Assembly: GCF_024626475.1 (NCBI RefSeq)
Contig: NZ_JANKHH010000004.1
Span: 372,001-436,000 of the forward strand
Origin: Parerythrobacter lacustris
Lineage (GTDB): Bacteria; Pseudomonadota; Alphaproteobacteria; Sphingomonadales; Sphingomonadaceae
Reading direction: 5' to 3'
DNA: 64,000 nucleotides
Made by a program: the position numbers and the translations under genes. Below the pieces are notes generated by a model. That model searched no databases. It saw only the letters and a program-made list of their open reading frames with translations, and was not told where the DNA came from. Positions 37,856-46,444 of this stretch are shown piece by piece. Position 1 is the first letter of the stretch. Every line of letters starts with the position of its first letter.

Positions 37856-38640
37856 CCCGAGTCCACGACAACCTTGAACCGGCCGAAGCCAAGATGGCGG
37901 CGAACCACGTGTCCGTTTTTTACGGCGACAAGGCGGCGATCGACGACGTCTCGATCGAGATCCCCAACGAATATGTCACCGCCTTCATCGGCCCCTCGGG
38001 TTGCGGCAAATCGACCTTCCTGCGCTCGCTCAACCGGATGAACGACACCATCCCCTCGGCCCGGGTCGAAGGCGAGATTACCCTCGACGGGGAAGATATC
38101 TACAAATCCGGAATGGATGTCGTGCAACTGCGCGCGCGGGTCGGCATGGTGTTCCAGAAGCCGAACCCGTTTCCCAAGTCGATCTACGAAAACATCGCCT
38201 ACGGCCCCAAGATCCACGGTCTGGCAAGCGGCAAGGCGGAACTCGACGAGATCGTCGAGCAATCGCTCCGCCGTGCGGGGCTGTGGGAAGAAGTGAAGGA
38301 TCGGCTCGAAGACAGCGGTACGGCCCTTTCGGGCGGGCAGCAGCAACGCCTGTGCATCGCGCGCGCGATCGCGGTCGATCCCGAGGTGATCCTGATGGAC
38401 GAGCCCTGCTCCGCGCTCGATCCGATCGCCACTGCAAAGATCGAGGAACTGATCGACGAGATCAGCGGACGCTATGCGATCGTGATCGTCACCCACTCGA
38501 TGCAGCAAGCCGCACGCGTTTCGCAGCGGACGGCCTTCTTCCACCTCGGAAAGATCGTGGAATATGGTCGCACTTCTGACATATTCACGACCCCGCTCGA
38601 GCAGCGGACCCAGGATTACATTACAGGACGGTACGGTTGA
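37852..38640 (+). CDS. pstB: Phosphate ABC transporter ATP-binding protein PstB
   Basis: The 262-residue ATPase drives PstCA and takes part in signalling phosphate status to PhoR through PhoU. It shows Walker [39 protein letters not shown], signature [14 protein letters not shown] and Walker [15 protein letters not shown] 37852 overlaps the pstA stop (GTGA) and is preferred; an ATG lies 14 codons further on at 37894. The stop overlaps the phoU ATG (TGATG). Confidence 0.96.
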   Translation: MTRVHDNLEPAEAKMAANHVSVFYGDKAAIDDVSIEIPNEYVTAFIGPSGCGKSTFLRSLNRMNDTIPSARVEGEITLDGEDIYKSGMDVVQLRARVGMVFQKPNPFPKSIYENIAYGPKIHGLASGKAELDEIVEQSLRRAGLWEEVKDRLEDSGTALSGGQQQRLCIARAIAVDPEVILMDEPCSALDPIATAKIEELIDEISGRYAIVIVTHSMQQAARVSQRTAFFHLGKIVEYGRTSDIFTTPLEQRTQDYITGRYG

Positions 38641-39311
38641 TGTCGGAACATACAGTCAAAGCCTTCGACGAGGACATCACCCGGCTGCGCGGCCTGATCG
38701 CGGAGATGGGCGGCTTGGCCGAACTGTCGATCCAGGAGGCGCTCGACGCGATGATCCGCGGTGACGACGAGCTGGCCGAGGGCGTTATCCTGCGCGACAA
38801 GAAGATCGACGCGATCGAGGCCGAGGTCGACAAGCTGGCCGTCCGCATCATCGCATTGCGTGCGCCGATGGCGGACGATCTGCGCGAAGTTATCGCCGCG
38901 CTCAAGATCGCCGGGGTGGTCGAGCGGATCGGCGACTATTCGAAAAACATCGCCAAGCGCGTCGGCAAGATCGAGGGTCGTGGCACTTTCGAGCCGCTCA
39001 CCCTGCTTCCCGCGATGGGCGAGATCGCGGCCGAGATGGTGCATGATGTGCTGACCGCCTACGCCGCGCGCGATCCCGTCCTGGCGAGGGAGGTGATCGC
39101 CACCGATGAGAAGGTCGATGCGTTCTACAACAGCATTTTCCGCAACGTCGTCAGCTATATGGTCGAGAATCCGAAACTGATTTCGAGCGCGGCGCAGCTG
39201 CTGTTCGTGGCCCGTAACATTGAGCGCATCGGCGACCATGCCACCAACGTAGCCGAAATGGTGCATTTCGCCGCTACGGGTTATTACCCTCCCGACGAAG
39301 ACTCGGCGTGA
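38640..39311 (+). CDS. phoU: Phosphate signalling complex protein PhoU
   Basis: The 223-residue protein is made of two similar three-helix bundles, the PhoU repeat. The two metal-binding helices read EGVILRDKKIDAIEAEVD and AREVIATDEKVDAFYN, and each bundle ends with a VVERIGDY or NIERIGDHATNVAE helix. PhoU keeps PhoR inactive when phosphate is plentiful. ATG 38640 overlaps the pstB stop by one base; a TTG at 38637 is less likely. Confidence 0.96.
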   Translation: MSEHTVKAFDEDITRLRGLIAEMGGLAELSIQEALDAMIRGDDELAEGVILRDKKIDAIEAEVDKLAVRIIALRAPMADDLREVIAALKIAGVVERIGDYSKNIAKRVGKIEGRGTFEPLTLLPAMGEIAAEMVHDVLTAYAARDPVLAREVIATDEKVDAFYNSIFRNVVSYMVENPKLISSAAQLLFVARNIERIGDHATNVAEMVHFAATGYYPPDEDSA

Positions 39312-39325
39312 CATTTTCTTGTCGT
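39308..39325 (+). promoter_or_regulatory. Weak candidate Pho box before phoB
   Basis: GTGACAT-TTTC-TTGTCGT overlaps the phoU stop, 56 bp before phoB, with 5 of 7 matches to CTGTCAT in each half. Offered as a possibility for separate phoB autoregulation. Confidence 0.25.
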
Positions 39326-39381
39326 GAAGCCGTAACAATACTGGTGCGGTAAGGGGTCGAACGAATCGAGGCCCGCACGTC

Positions 39382-40071
39382 ATGCCCAATGCCAAACTCC
39401 TGCTTGTCGAAGACGATCCGGCACTGTCGGAATTGCTCGAATTTCGCTTCGCCAACGAGGGCTACGACGTTCGTGTGACTGCGGATGGCGACGAAGCGCT
39501 GGTCCTCGCGGCGGAGGATGTCCCCGATCTAATCATCCTAGACTGGATGATCGAAGGCACCAGCGGCATCGAGGTGTGCCGCCGCCTACGCCGCGCGAAG
39601 GAAACCGCGCATGTGCCGATTATCATGCTCACCGCGCGCGAGGCGGAGGATGACCGTATCCGCGGGCTCGAAACCGGGGCCGACGATTACCTGACCAAGC
39701 CGTTCAGCCCGCGCGAACTGCTCGCGCGCGTCGCCGCTGTGATGCGGCGTATCCGCCCTGCTCTCGCCGGCGAATCGATCGAGGTCGGCGATATCCGGCT
39801 CGACCCGGTGGCGCATAAGGTCGAACGGCGCGGTCGTACGCTCCAGCTCGGCCCGACCGAGTACCGCCTGCTCAAGTTCTTCATGGAGAGCCCCGGCCGG
39901 GTGTTCAGCCGCAACCAGCTGCTCGACGGAGTATGGGGCACCGGCAGCGATATCGAACTGCGCACCGTCGATGTCCATATCCGCCGCCTGCGCAAGGCGA
40001 TCGAGATGGACGGCGCGAAGGATCCGATCCGCACCGTGCGTTCGGCCGGCTACGCGCTCGAGAATGCCTGA
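39382..40071 (+). CDS. phoB: Phosphate regulon response regulator PhoB
   Basis: The 229-residue OmpR-type regulator has a receiver domain (LLVEDDPALSELLEFRF, phospho-acceptor Asp in LIILDWMIEG, Lys in DDYLTKPFSPRELLARV). The winged-helix DNA-binding domain shows LQLGPTEYRLLKFFMESPG and TVDVHIRRLRKAIE. It activates Pho-box promoters after phosphorylation by PhoR. It closes the cluster, with 70 bp separating it from phoU, and converges with the extensin-like gene (3 bp). Confidence 0.96.
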   Translation: MPNAKLLLVEDDPALSELLEFRFANEGYDVRVTADGDEALVLAAEDVPDLIILDWMIEGTSGIEVCRRLRRAKETAHVPIIMLTAREAEDDRIRGLETGADDYLTKPFSPRELLARVAAVMRRIRPALAGESIEVGDIRLDPVAHKVERRGRTLQLGPTEYRLLKFFMESPGRVFSRNQLLDGVWGTGSDIELRTVDVHIRRLRKAIEMDGAKDPIRTVRSAGYALENA

Positions 40072-40074
40072 AAT

Positions 40075-40770
40075 CTAGCGGCAGACCCCGCCGATCCCGC
40101 GCTGCTCCTGATCGAGGTGCAGGTGGTCGGCATGCGCGGCGTTGTAGTCGGGCGACAGGACGGTGCCGAAGCTCTCGCAGGCGCTATCCCGCACCTGTTG
40201 GAGGAAACGCGCCTTTTCTGCATCGCCCACCCAATCGCCCAGCACACCGATGCGGGTTCCGTCGGCAAGGACGAAGGCCGAAATGTCGATCGCATTGCCC
40301 GTGGCGTGCTGGCTCCACGGCCCGTCGTCGCGGCCATAGAGGCGGCGGCAGCTATAGGCACCGAAATGTTCGATACTCTCGACGGGTTGGGCGAAGATTT
40401 TCTCCGCCGCGGGCTGCACGCCGTTTTGCAACCACAGCTCGAACGCAGCGGCTACGGCGCAGGTCGTGGGCGGTTGCGCGGGGGCTAGCGGAGACTGCGC
40501 CAGCACGGTGCGATCGGTCCGACCGCATGCGCCTTCGCCTGCAGGATCGAGCACTGTAAAGGCGATCTCGCTCCGTTCCAGCACCGCCCGACATTGCACC
40601 GGATTATCGCGCAAGTCAGCGATCTTGCCTGACGTCGCCCATCCAGGCGGGTCGCGCAAATCGAGCGGAGCCCAGGGGTTGTGGCCGGGGTTGTCGCGCA
40701 GCCAAGCTTGCGCTGCGAGACCCAGCCCCATTATCGCCAATAGAGCAAGGGCCGCCCGGTCCCGGCGCAT
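40075..40770 (-). CDS. Extensin-like family protein
   Basis: The 231-residue protein has one N-terminal hydrophobic segment (ALALLAIMGLGLAAQAWL), so it is exported or membrane-anchored. An extensin-like domain of the peptidase M15-related type follows with SWFAYSCR-like HFGAYSCRRLYG, WSQHATGNAIDISAFVL and AAHADHLHLD. The SxHxxGxAxD pattern and the final His suggest a zinc peptidase fold acting on cell wall peptides, though function is unproven. ATG 40770 starts the hydrophobic segment; the open frame upstream overlaps dnaE2. Confidence 0.85.
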   Translation of the reverse strand: MRRDRAALALLAIMGLGLAAQAWLRDNPGHNPWAPLDLRDPPGWATSGKIADLRDNPVQCRAVLERSEIAFTVLDPAGEGACGRTDRTVLAQSPLAPAQPPTTCAVAAAFELWLQNGVQPAAEKIFAQPVESIEHFGAYSCRRLYGRDDGPWSQHATGNAIDISAFVLADGTRIGVLGDWVGDAEKARFLQQVRDSACESFGTVLSPDYNAAHADHLHLDQEQRGIGGVCR

Positions 40771-40808
40771 CGGTCCGATACCGCGCGCAATGGTCCAGCG
40801 GCCGTCGC

Positions 40809-43800
40809 TCAATGGAAGTCCCGCGATTTCGGGATGATCCGCACGTCGCGCGGATGGCCCTGGTGATAGCCGCATTCGCGATTGCCCGGCGGCGGCTCCT
40901 GCCATGGCTCGACCGGTCGGTAAGGATCGTCGCTGCCCTCGCGCAGATCGTCGCGCGGATTGGTCTTGCCCGAGGGTAGCGGCGAATTGACATGATCCGC
41001 CCGGGCCAGCGGCGCGTCGAGCATATCCTCCGACAGGCGGTAGAGTTCGTGGCTCGCATCGGTCATGTGCTGGGCGATGACGTGGATCACCTCGTCGTCG
41101 TACTCGACCCTTCCGCGAACCTCCATCAGGCGTGAACCCATCACCACACGACGTTGTTTTTCCTTGAGATCGGGCCAGACCACGAGGTTGATCACCCCGG
41201 TCTCATCCTCCAGCGTGATGAAGCACACGCCCTTGGCGCTGCCGGGCCGCTGGCGGATCAGCACCACCCCGGCCACCTGCACCGTCGAGCGGAACTTGCG
41301 ATCCCGCAGGTCGCAGGCGCGCACGAATCCGCGCTCGGCCAGCGCCGGGCGCAGGAACGCCATCGGATGCGCCTTCAGGCTGAGCCGGGTGGTCTGGTAA
41401 TCGGTGACAACCTCTTCGCTGAGCGGCATGGCTGGGAGCATGGTGGGCTTACGCTCGGCCCCCTCTTCGCGTTCCTGCGCGGCGCGGAACAGCGGCAGGT
41501 CGGGCGCGGAAACGAGGCTGCGCGCATCCCACAGGGCTTGACGGCGCGACAGCCCCAGGGAGCCGAAACAGTCTGCGCTGGCGAGCCGTTCGACATGCGC
41601 AGGCCCGATGCCCGCACGATCTCGCAGCGTCATGACGTCATCGAAAAATCCCTGATTTTCGCGGCTTTCTATCAACCGGGCGGCAACATGTTCGGGCAAG
41701 CCATCGACCTGCCGCAGGCCGAGCCGTAGGGCAATGTGCTTGTCCTGCCGCCCTTTGTCATATTCACGCGGAGACGCGGAGACGCGGAGGGAAGAAGATG
41801 GGGCGCTCGCAAAGGCGCAAAGGCGCGAAGAAGGCATGCATGCGGCGAAGCCGCCTACCCATTCGGTAGATGCTTCAATCCGTGCTGTTGCCGCTTCGCG
41901 GCAGAATTCCTTTGCGCCTTTGCGCCTTTGCGAGCGTGAAAATCTCCGCGTCTCCGCGTCTCCACGTGAATCCACAACTTCCAGCGTGCAATCCCACTGC
42001 GAATGATTGACATCGACCGGCAGCACCGTGACCCCATGCTCGCGCGCATCACGCACGATCTGCGCCGGGGCATAGAAGCCCATCGGCTGCGAATTGAGCA
42101 GCGCACAGCCGAACGCCGCCGGGAAATGGCATTTGAGCCAGCTGCTGACGTAGACGAGATGCGCGAAGCTCGCCGCGTGGCTTTCGGGGAAGCCGTATTC
42201 GCCGAACCCCCGGATCTGGTTGAAGCAGCGCTGCGCAAACTCGCGGTCGTAGCCGCGGTCGACCATCCGTTCGACCATCATGTCCTGCAGTTCGTCGACC
42301 ATCCCGCGGCTGCGGAAGGTCGCCATCGCCTTGCGCAGCCGGTTCGCCTCGAGGCTGGAGAACTTCGCCGCATCGAGCGCGATCTTCATCGCCTGTTCCT
42401 GGAAGATCGGCACGCCCAGGGTGCGCTCGAGAATGCTGCTGAGCTCGTCGGGCGGGCCGTGTTCCGGGCTTGGTGCCGGGATGATAACTTTCTCCGCCCC
42501 GCGGCGGCGCTTGAGATAAGGATGGACCATGTCGCCCTGGATCGGACCGGGGCGGACAATCGCGACCTGGATCACAAGATCGTAGAATTCCCGCGGCCGG
42601 AGCCTCGGGAGCATGTTCATCTGCGCGCGGCTCTCGACCTGGAATACGCCGAGCGAATCTCCCTTGCGCAGCATGGCGTAAGTCTCCGGGTCCTCGCGCG
42701 GGACACTGGCCAGCTCGAGCCGCCTTTCGTGATGAATTTCAAGCAGATCGAGGCATTTCCTGATGCAGGTCAGCATGCCGAGCGCAAGCACATCGACCTT
42801 GAGGATGCCCAGCGCCTCGATATCGTCCTTGTCCCATTCGATGAAGCTGCGATCGGCCATCGCCCCGTTGCCGATCGGCACGGTTTCGGTCAGCGCGCCT
42901 TCGGTGAGGATGAAACCACCGACATGCTGCGACAGATGGCGCGGCATTCCAATCATTTGCTCGGTCAGCTTGAGAACCCGGCGCAGGTGCGGATCGGTCA
43001 CGTCCATGCCGGTTTCGGCGACATGCGCCTCGCCGATCTCGCGCCCCCACCCGCCCCACACCGTCTTGGCGAGCGCGCTGGTCACATCCTCGCTCAGCCC
43101 CATCGCCTTGCCGACCTCGCGGATTGCCATGCGCGGGCGGTAATGGATCACCGTGGCGCACAGCCCGGCGCGGTGGCGGCCGTATTTGCGATAGAGGTAC
43201 TGGATCACCTCTTCGCGCCGTTCGTGCTCGAAATCGACGTCGATATCGGGCGGCTCCTTGCGTTCCTCCGAGATGAAGCGGTCGAACAGCAGCGCGTGCT
43301 TGGCCGGATCGACGCTGGTGATGCCGAGGCAATAGCAGACCGCCGAATTGGCCGCGCTCCCCCTCCCCTGGCACAGGATCGGCGGATCCTGCCCGCGCGC
43401 GAAATCGACGATATCCTTGATGGTGAGGAAATAGCGCGCGAGATCGAGCTTGGCGATCAGCGCGAGCTCGCGCACCAGCGTCGCCTGCACGCTTTCCGGC
43501 ACGCCCGAGGGATAGCGCCCCTGCGCGCCTTCGAAAGTAGACTTTTCAAGGAATTGCTGCGGCGTCATGCCGTCGGGGTAGATTTCCTCGGGGTATTCGT
43601 AGCGCAGTTCCTCGAGATCGAAGTCGCAACCATCGGCGACTGCGCGCGCCGCCGCGATGGCATGGGGCCAGCGTTCGAACAGGCGGCACATCGTCTCGGG
43701 CGATTTGAGGTAACGCTCGCCATTGCCGTGCAGCAGGTGCCCTGCCTTCGCCACGGTTGTCTTGTGGCGGATCGCGGTCATGACATCCTGCAGCGGGCGG

Positions 43801-44738
43801 CGCTGGGGCGTGTGGTAGTGGACATCGTTGGTGGCGAGCAGCGAGAGGCCGTTGGCCTTCGCCAGTGCGTCGAGCCGGTCGATCCGGGCGATATCGTCCC
43901 CGCTGTGGAGATAGCTCGCGGCCAGATGGCGCAGCGTGGGAAGCTGCGCTGTGAGATGGAGGAGGATTTCCGGAAACTTCGCCGTCAGGCTGGTTGTTTC
44001 ACGCGGAGACGCGGAGACGCGGAGATTTTCACGCTCGCAAAGGCGCAAAGGCGCAAAGGAATTCTGCCGCGAAGCGGCAACAGCACGGATTGAAGCATCT
44101 ACCGAATGGGTAGGCGGCTTCGCCGCATGCATGCCTTCTTCGCGCCTTTGCGCCTTTGCGAGCGCCCCATCTTCTTCACTCCGCGTCTCCGCGTCTCCGC
44201 GTGAAGCCTTCAGTGGAAACGGCACAACATTGCTCGGCACCGCGATGGTGAACCGCTGTTCCAGATCGCGCGGCGGTAGCAGGATCAGCTGCACATCCTC
44301 GGCATGGTCGGCCAGCATCGCCAGCGAGATGTCGCATGTGCCCTTCTCTTGCCATTCGCCGTCGAGCGTCTGCATCCGCCCGGCCGAGATCAGGCGGCAC
44401 AGGCACCCGTAGGCCGCGCGGTTCTTCGGATAGGCGAGGAAGGCCAGGCCCTCGACTGTCTCTATTCTGCAGCCGATAAGCGGTTTCAATTTCAGCGTTT
44501 TCGCCTCGGTATGAAGACGCACGACCCCGGCCATGGTGTTGGCATCGGCGATCCCGATCGAGTCATAGCCGAGCGCCCGCGCGGTCATCGCCAGATCGAC
44601 CGCATCGCTCGCCCCGCGCAGGAAGCTGAAGCAGCTGACCACCCCCAGCTCGACGAAAGGCGCGCGCGGAGGGGGATCGATCAGATCGGGATCGAGTTCG
44701 ATCCGGCGTTTGTCTGGCGTAAGCGGGGCTTCGGGCAT
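40809..44738 (-). CDS. dnaE2: Error-prone DNA polymerase DnaE2 (ImuC) with two repeat-encoded insertions
   Basis: The 1309-residue C-family polymerase does SOS mutagenic lesion bypass with ImuA and ImuB. Its PHP domain is degenerate (ELGVVSCFSFLRGAS in place of the usual LHxHS). Catalytic aspartates lie in PDIDVDFEHERR and LKVDVLALGML, and a C-terminal OB domain has GVCFITLEDETGVINLVV. Residues 179-247 and 924-992 are encoded by inverted copies of the same 208-bp repeat, and both fall in variable loops. Without them the protein would be about 1171 residues, near family length. There is no frameshift or stop. The start is one base after the udgX stop, so it is the last gene of the radical SAM-udgX-dnaE2 unit. 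Confidence 0.93.
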   Translation of the reverse strand: MPEAPLTPDKRRIELDPDLIDPPPRAPFVELGVVSCFSFLRGASDAVDLAMTARALGYDSIGIADANTMAGVVRLHTEAKTLKLKPLIGCRIETVEGLAFLAYPKNRAAYGCLCRLISAGRMQTLDGEWQEKGTCDISLAMLADHAEDVQLILLPPRDLEQRFTIAVPSNVVPFPLKASRGDAETRSEEDGALAKAQRREEGMHAAKPPTHSVDASIRAVAASRQNSFAPLRLCERENLRVSASPRETTSLTAKFPEILLHLTAQLPTLRHLAASYLHSGDDIARIDRLDALAKANGLSLLATNDVHYHTPQRRPLQDVMTAIRHKTTVAKAGHLLHGNGERYLKSPETMCRLFERWPHAIAAARAVADGCDFDLEELRYEYPEEIYPDGMTPQQFLEKSTFEGAQGRYPSGVPESVQATLVRELALIAKLDLARYFLTIKDIVDFARGQDPPILCQGRGSAANSAVCYCLGITSVDPAKHALLFDRFISEERKEPPDIDVDFEHERREEVIQYLYRKYGRHRAGLCATVIHYRPRMAIREVGKAMGLSEDVTSALAKTVWGGWGREIGEAHVAETGMDVTDPHLRRVLKLTEQMIGMPRHLSQHVGGFILTEGALTETVPIGNGAMADRSFIEWDKDDIEALGILKVDVLALGMLTCIRKCLDLLEIHHERRLELASVPREDPETYAMLRKGDSLGVFQVESRAQMNMLPRLRPREFYDLVIQVAIVRPGPIQGDMVHPYLKRRRGAEKVIIPAPSPEHGPPDELSSILERTLGVPIFQEQAMKIALDAAKFSSLEANRLRKAMATFRSRGMVDELQDMMVERMVDRGYDREFAQRCFNQIRGFGEYGFPESHAASFAHLVYVSSWLKCHFPAAFGCALLNSQPMGFYAPAQIVRDAREHGVTVLPVDVNHSQWDCTLEVVDSRGDAETRRFSRSQRRKGAKEFCREAATARIEASTEWVGGFAACMPSSRLCAFASAPSSSLRVSASPREYDKGRQDKHIALRLGLRQVDGLPEHVAARLIESRENQGFFDDVMTLRDRAGIGPAHVERLASADCFGSLGLSRRQALWDARSLVSAPDLPLFRAAQEREEGAERKPTMLPAMPLSEEVVTDYQTTRLSLKAHPMAFLRPALAERGFVRACDLRDRKFRSTVQVAGVVLIRQRPGSAKGVCFITLEDETGVINLVVWPDLKEKQRRVVMGSRLMEVRGRVEYDDEVIHVIAQHMTDASHELYRLSEDMLDAPLARADHVNSPLPSGKTNPRDDLREGSDDPYRPVEPWQEPPPGNRECGYHQGHPRDVRIIPKSRDFH
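41763..41970. repeat. 208-bp nested inverted-repeat element, copy B, in frame in dnaE2
   Basis: Terminal 26-bp arms at 41763-41788 and 41945-41970 match with one mismatch. Subterminal arms CGCTCGCAAAGGCGCAAAGG.. and their complement, and two small central hairpins (GCGGC-GAA-GCCGC type), lie inside. Apart from two bases it is the exact reverse complement of copy A. On the dnaE2 strand it encodes residues 924-992 (SRGDAETRRFSRSQ ... SLRVSASPRE). Confidence 0.95.
43998..44205. repeat. 208-bp nested inverted-repeat element, copy A, in frame in dnaE2
   Basis: Perfect 26-bp terminal inverted repeats occupy 43998-44023 and 44180-44205, with 23-bp subterminal arms at 44032-44054 and 44142-44164. 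Read on the dnaE2 strand it encodes residues 179-247 (SRGDAETRSEEDG ... NLRVSASPRE). Because the ends are inverted repeats, both orientations begin SRGDAETR and end SASPRE. Confidence 0.95.
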
Positions 44739-44739
44739 C

Positions 44740-46206
44740 TCACGCCGCCAGTTCCCGCATCCGGCTGCGGACCGCAGCAAGATCGCGCGCGAAGAGTTCC
44801 GCCTGTTGCTCTGCCGCATCGCCGTCGAGCCGCAGCAGGTAGGAAGGGTGCGCGGTGATCCACAGCTCGCTGCCATCCTCCAGCGTGGTCGGCGTGCCGC
44901 GCGCCTTCGAAATACTCACCGTCTTGCCGAGCAGGCCGCGCGCCGCGCTCGCGCCCAGGGCGAGCACCAGCTTCGGCTGCACCAGCCTGCGTTCGCTCTC
45001 GAGCCACCAGCGGCAGGTGTCGATTTCCTTCGCGGTCGGCGACTGGTGCAATCGCCGCTTGCCGCCCTGAACGATCCTGGGGACGAATTTGAAGTGCTTG
45101 ACCGCATTGGTCAGATAGGCCGCACTGCGGTCGATCCCCGCGCGCGCGAGGTGCCGATCGAGCAGCTGCCCGGCCGGGCCGACGAACGGCCGCCCCTCGA
45201 CATCCTCCTGGTCGCCCGGCTGCTCGCCGACGATCATCAGCCCCGCATCGCGTGGCCCTTCGCCCATCACCGCGCGGGTGCACAGCTCGCCGATCGGGCA
45301 CAGGCGGCATTGCGCGATCCCGCTCTCCACCTGGTCGAGCGTTTCGGGGGGCGGCAAGGTCTCGCGGCTGCCGGTCGCGACCATCTGCGATTCGCGCCTC
45401 TGCGCGCCCGCGACCAGTTCGGGGATCAGCGCCGCCTCGGGCATGTTGGCCCAGTATTTCTTCGGCATTTCCTTCAGCATCGCGCCGACCTTGAGCCGCG
45501 CAGGATTGAAGATCGAGGCATAGTATTTGCGCCACAGATCCTCGGCCGGATCGCCGCTCGGCGCGTCGGACCGTTCGGCCGGCGGGCCTTCGGACAGCAC
45601 TTTCGTATCCCAGTGCAGGCAGCCCCGGGGCGTCAGGATCGACCATTTCATATTGGCGAAGCGGCGGATGAAGAAGCCTGCGTTGGCGCGCACGATATGA
45701 TGGTCGGGCTCGAACCATGCGACATAGTGCTCGCCCGCTTCCTCCTCGTCGCTTTCGACCAGGCGGAAACGGACGAAGGCGTGCATCTTGTGGCTATCGC
45801 GCCGCACGTTCTTGTCGAGCTCCTCCGCCCGGCGCACGTCGGGATCGCTCTTGTCCTCCATCAGCCGCGGGTTGGCCTGCAACCGCCACAGCAGGCGGTA
45901 GAGCAGCGCGAACCGCTCGGGATCGGAATGGAGCGCGGCGTTCTTCGCCACCGCGAGGAAGCGGCGGCTGGCCCGCACCGGCACCGTATCGCGCGGCGGA
46001 AGCGGCAGACGCTGTGCTCCGCGGGAGGGGCCGTCCTGCGCGAACAGGTCCGACGTGCCGCCGGGTTCGATCCACGCCACCCGGTCGGGCGGAACGTCGC
46101 ACTGCACCAGCTGGCGCGCGCGTTCGCGCCAGAAGTCGAAATCGTCCGGCTCGGGCAGATGCACCGCGTAATAGGCACCGAGCGTGACGTTCTGCATGGC
46201 GGTCAT
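44740..46206 (-). CDS. UdgX-type uracil-DNA glycosylase with N-terminal DUF4130 domain
   Basis: The 488-residue protein is a two-domain fusion. Residues 1 to about 260 form a DUF4130-type domain (LLYRLLWRLQANPRLM, FIRRFANMKWSIL). The C-terminal domain is a family-4-like uracil-DNA glycosylase with iron-sulfur cysteines (QCRLCPIGELCTRA), motif GEQPGDQEDVEGRPFVGP and the UdgX loop GGKRRLHQSP. In the characterised mycobacterial UdgX the His of this loop bonds covalently to uracil-DNA. A role in repair of deaminated or damaged DNA during SOS is inferred from its place between the radical SAM gene and dnaE2. Confidence 0.92.
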   Translation of the reverse strand: MTAMQNVTLGAYYAVHLPEPDDFDFWRERARQLVQCDVPPDRVAWIEPGGTSDLFAQDGPSRGAQRLPLPPRDTVPVRASRRFLAVAKNAALHSDPERFALLYRLLWRLQANPRLMEDKSDPDVRRAEELDKNVRRDSHKMHAFVRFRLVESDEEEAGEHYVAWFEPDHHIVRANAGFFIRRFANMKWSILTPRGCLHWDTKVLSEGPPAERSDAPSGDPAEDLWRKYYASIFNPARLKVGAMLKEMPKKYWANMPEAALIPELVAGAQRRESQMVATGSRETLPPPETLDQVESGIAQCRLCPIGELCTRAVMGEGPRDAGLMIVGEQPGDQEDVEGRPFVGPAGQLLDRHLARAGIDRSAAYLTNAVKHFKFVPRIVQGGKRRLHQSPTAKEIDTCRWWLESERRLVQPKLVLALGASAARGLLGKTVSISKARGTPTTLEDGSELWITAHPSYLLRLDGDAAEQQAELFARDLAAVRSRMRELAA

Positions 46207-46226
46207 ACGCTGCTCTGGGAGAAGGG

Positions 46227-46434
46227 TTCACGCGGAGACGCGGAGATGCGGAGTTTTTTGCGCTCGCAAAGGCGCAAAGGCGCAAAGAAGTTCGACCGCA
46301 AAGCGGCCATATCTCCTCTCGAAACTTCACCAGAATGAGGAAGCGGCTTCGCCGTATGCGTGCATTCTTCGCGCCTTTGCGCCTTTGCGAGCGAAACCCC
46401 TCTTTTCCTCCGCGTCTCCGCGTCTCCGCGCGAT
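46227..46434. repeat. 208-bp nested inverted-repeat element, copy C, between udgX and the radical SAM gene
   Basis: It has the same length and layout as copies A and B, and the same orientation as A. It is diverged in the centre and in the arms (for example GATGCGG and GCGCGAT changes). It fills nearly all of the 238-bp intergenic gap. On the minus strand it is still open in one frame and translates to a recognisable relative of the copy A peptide; the plus-strand frame has a stop. Confidence 0.93.
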
Positions 46435-46444
46435 CCCCACCCGC

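Noticed and set aside
42003-44093. Plus-strand ORF of 696 codons opposite dnaE2
   Set aside because: Antisense shadow of dnaE2; composition is atypical and it has no recognisable domain.
41763-44205. Intein, group I/II intron or a disrupted dnaE2 pseudogene
   Set aside because: The segments are only 69 codons, lack intein splice motifs or intron cores, and the whole frame is open with conserved catalytic residues.
43990-44215. Target-site duplications flanking the 208-bp element
   Set aside because: Flanks of the three copies were compared by eye and no convincing direct repeat was found, so the insertion mechanism stays open.
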